Positions 59,579 through 64,000 of a DNA stretch of 64,000 bases are shown here, piece after piece (position 1 is the first letter of the stretch; each line of letters starts with the position of its first letter). Origin of the DNA: Amycolatopsis sp. QT-25 (GTDB lineage Bacteria; Actinomycetota; Actinomycetes; Mycobacteriales; Pseudonocardiaceae). The stretch lies in contig NZ_CP120210.1 of NCBI RefSeq assembly GCF_029369745.1, positions 3,658,001-3,722,000 on the forward strand. Reading direction: 5' to 3'. The notes under the pieces are model-generated. The model made no database searches, was not told the DNA's origin, and was given only the letters and a program-made list of their open reading frames with translations. The position numbers and the translations under genes are program-made.

Positions 59579-60223
59579 TCAGGCGGCGGTCGCCTTGACG
59601 AACAGGTCCGCCAGCTCCCGGCCGTACCGCTGCAGGTCCAGCTTCGGGTCCGCCGCGAACTTCGCCGCGACACCGTCGATGGCCTGGGCGATCGACAGCG
59701 CCATCACGTCCGGCGCGAATCCGCCGAAAGCCCCTTCCTGTTGTCCCTGCCGTAGCTGCCGTTCGAGCCGGCCGGTCCGGAACTCCTCGACGAGCGGCGC
59801 CGACATGAACCAGCCCTCGGCGTCCGAGCCGCTCGAAGCCATCTCGACCATCACCCGCACCAGCTCCGGATACGAGCCGAGGAAGGCGATTTCCGACTCG
59901 ATGTAGCCGCGCAGCAGTCCAGCCCGGTCGGTCGTGCCCTGGATCCGCTCCTCGAGGAACTTGTCCTTCATCCCGGTCGCGGTGGTGACCACGGCCTGCA
60001 TCAGGCCCGCCTTGTTGGTGAAGTGGTACGAGATGATCCGGGTGCTGGACAGCCCGGCCCGCTCCTTGATCTTCGCGAACGACGTCTTGTGATAGCCGAG
60101 GTCGGAGATCGTCGCGATGGTGGCCCCGATGATCTGGGCCCGGCGGGCCGCCTCGGTGACCGACAGCCCCAGCTCCGCCTGGACCTCTTGAAGGGCACTC
60201 TGGGTGGAGGAATTTACTTGCAT
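59579..60223 (-). CDS. TetR/AcrR-family regulator
   Basis: The 214-residue protein has a TetR DNA-binding domain (RAQIIGATIATISDLGYHKT, FAKIKERAGLSSTRIISYHF) and a C-terminal ligand domain. Its start codon lies within an AGTAAA-containing inverted repeat, which points to autorepression. It has no divergent target: the MerR gene starts 266 bases away on the other strand. It and the family B palindrome interrupt the conserved garA-to-gcvP series, so it may be an insertion. Confidence 0.88.
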   Translation of the reverse strand: MQVNSSTQSALQEVQAELGLSVTEAARRAQIIGATIATISDLGYHKTSFAKIKERAGLSSTRIISYHFTNKAGLMQAVVTTATGMKDKFLEERIQGTTDRAGLLRGYIESEIAFLGSYPELVRVMVEMASSGSDAEGWFMSAPLVEEFRTGRLERQLRQGQQEGAFGGFAPDVMALSIAQAIDGVAAKFAADPKLDLQRYGRELADLFVKATAA

Positions 60224-60251
60224 GAGTAAAAATTAACACGGGTGAGTAAAA
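60213..60251. promoter_or_regulatory. Probable TetR operator over its own start
   Basis: TTTACT (60213-60218) pairs with AGTAAA (60225-60230), and GAGTAAAA repeats directly at 60224-60231 and 60244-60251. The first half-sites cover the start of the tetR reading frame, so binding would block its expression. Confidence 0.55.
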
Positions 60252-60489
60252 GTGGCAAGCAGGCGACCGGGGAGGTGCCGTGCTCGACAAGCCTCAAGAA
60301 GAGCTTGAGGCCGACCGCGCGTCGCGTTGACCGGTTTGCCGGACGCGCTTACCGTCAATGAGGGTGAATCGCCAAGGTGTGATTCGGATGTCTGGGGCAT
60401 TCGTCTTGACGAGGAACTCCGGTGCGGGCTCACCCGGGTCCGCGCGGCTTTGTTCGCCGGCCGCCAGGTCGGGCGAGGGGAGGCATGGC

Positions 60490-61071
60490 GTGGTCGAGGC
60501 TGGTAGCCCTCAAGAGCCGCTCGTTCCGGTCGCTGACGGCGAGCAGGGCGAGCTGTTCCCCGACTCTTCCCTCCCGGACGAACTCGTCGGTTACCGCGGT
60601 CCCGCAGCTTGCCAGATCGCCGGGATCACCTACCGGCAGCTCGACTACTGGGCCCGCACGAAGCTGGTCGCGCCGAGCATCCGCACGGCGCACGGTTCCG
60701 GTTCGCAGCGGCTCTACTCGTTCAAGGACATCCTCGTCCTGAAGGTCGTCAAGCGGCTGCTGGACACCGGTGTCTCTTTGCAGAACATCCGCGTCGCCGT
60801 CGACCACCTGCGCCTGCGCGGAGTCCGCGACCTCGCCAAGGTCACCTTGTTCTCCGACGGCACCACCGTCTACGAGTGCACCTCGCCCGAAGAGATCGTC
60901 GATTTACTGCAGGGCGGGCAGGGTGTCTTCGGGATCGCGGTCAGTGGCGCGATGCAGGAGATCAGCGGAACCATCCACGACTTCCCGGCCGAACGGGCCG
61001 ACGGCGGCGTGATCGAAACGGCCACTCCGGACGAGCTCACGCAGCGCCGTAACGCACGTCGCACCGGCTGA
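60490..61071 (+). CDS. MerR-family regulator (Rv1830-like)
   Basis: The 193-residue protein has a MerR-type DNA-binding domain (GYRGPAACQIAGITYRQLDY, SQRLYSFKDILVLKVVKRLL) and a C-terminal dimer region with FGIAVSGAMQEISGTIHDF. It corresponds to Rv1830 of mycobacteria, where the order is the same. I choose the GTG at 60490 because GGGGAGG lies six bases before it; the longer frame upstream shows no family likeness. It precedes the glycine riboswitch and gcvP, but whether it regulates them is not known. Confidence 0.87.
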   Translation: MVEAGSPQEPLVPVADGEQGELFPDSSLPDELVGYRGPAACQIAGITYRQLDYWARTKLVAPSIRTAHGSGSQRLYSFKDILVLKVVKRLLDTGVSLQNIRVAVDHLRLRGVRDLAKVTLFSDGTTVYECTSPEEIVDLLQGGQGVFGIAVSGAMQEISGTIHDFPAERADGGVIETATPDELTQRRNARRTG

Positions 61072-61121
61072 TCATGAAGCCGCGCGGGCGGCAGGGTAGG
61101 CTCACTTCCGCGGTCGACGAA

Positions 61122-61336
61122 TCCGCGCGGGAGAGACCGAGCCGATAACCGTTGAGCTCGGCGCCGAAGGAGCAAGTCCTCCCCGGAACCTCTCAGGCAC
61201 CCTGGACCGCGCGGAAGAGACGCCTCTGGAAAGTGGTTCGCCAGGTCACAGCCTGGCGGCCCCGCCGACGGTGCAAGCCCGGCGCAACACTCGGGCGAAA
61301 CTCTCAGGCGCCCCCTCGGGGGTACGGACAGAGTGG
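61122..61336 (+). ncRNA. Tandem glycine riboswitch upstream of gcvP
   Basis: Two consecutive aptamers are visible. Each has the G-A-G-A opening (GGGAGAGACCG and GGAAGAGACGC) and a G-CCGAAGGAGCAA or equivalent core, and each ends in CTCTCAGGC. The first spans about 61122-61214, the second about 61213-61336. Such tandem RNAs turn on glycine cleavage genes when glycine is plentiful; gcvP starts 54 bases later. Confidence 0.93.
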
Positions 61337-61389
61337 GGAGGGCCAGGACGATCCGTCCCGGCCCCACCCCGCGTCTTGGGAGGTCCCCG

Positions 61390-64000
<2,611 letters not shown>

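Overview
The window is high-GC actinobacterial chromosome, most likely from Amycolatopsis or a close Pseudonocardiaceae relative. The evidence is the frequent GTG starts, the four-base stop/start overlaps, the mycobacterial-like gene order gcvH-garA-ftsR-bifunctional nuclease-merR-gcvP at the right end, and dispersed palindromes of a kind I associate with Amycolatopsis. The genus is inferred from memory of gene content, not from a search.

Layout. 1-7.2 kb: the end of an unknown gene, a ferredoxin-NADP reductase with a built-in ferredoxin domain, secreted hydrolases, a DUF574 methyltransferase, decayed PhzF and VOC genes, and a tRNA-Pro(GGG) with a terminator. 7.5-16.7 kb: a secreted GH18 chitinase with two DasR-type operators, two ECF sigma loci, a PaaX regulator with a crotonase, an ABC-F ATPase and a sugar-permease fragment. 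16.8-22.3 kb: hydroxamate siderophore tailoring genes (formyltransferase, ornithine N-monooxygenase, MbtH) around an iron box, a Tat-exported phosphoesterase and a wrecked FecCD permease. 22.2-25.6 kb: an EamA exporter, DinB, MBL and flavin monooxygenase genes. 25.6-29.0 kb: a scar of decayed catabolic genes (IclR, mhpF/mhpE deletion fusion, MpaB/DUF2236, LLM oxidoreductase) around one intact TetR gene.

29.2-34.9 kb is the most coherent metabolic unit: neutral ceramidase, sphingomyelinase, an MFS_2/GPH transporter and a sphingosine-1-phosphate-lyase-like enzyme, all in one direction and tightly packed. It reads as a secreted-to-cytosolic sphingolipid degradation route. It is followed by an ArsR/AHSA1/DUF899 operon with a 19-bp perfect inverted-repeat operator. 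38.6-42.5 kb is a zinc-starvation locus: two COG0523 GTPase-family genes and six zinc-free ribosomal proteins diverging from a Zur box.

42.5-49.3 kb carries ankyrin, siroheme/cobalamin methyltransferase, acyl-CoA metabolism and M15 peptidase genes. 49.3-53.1 kb is a four-gene operon of unusual composition: J-domain/pseudokinase, vWA protein, divergent PurA paralogue and NrtR-like Nudix protein, with overlapping or adjacent ends and a single strong promoter. I consider it the best candidate for an undescribed system. It is followed by membrane and lipoprotein genes of unknown role, then the GarA/FtsR region and a tandem glycine riboswitch controlling gcvP, which runs off the window.

Two palindrome families recur in intergenic scars: family A (four clear copies) and family B (two copies). 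At least eight loci are pseudogenes, so this part of the chromosome has been losing genes. No CRISPR array, prophage, rRNA or intact insertion sequence was seen.
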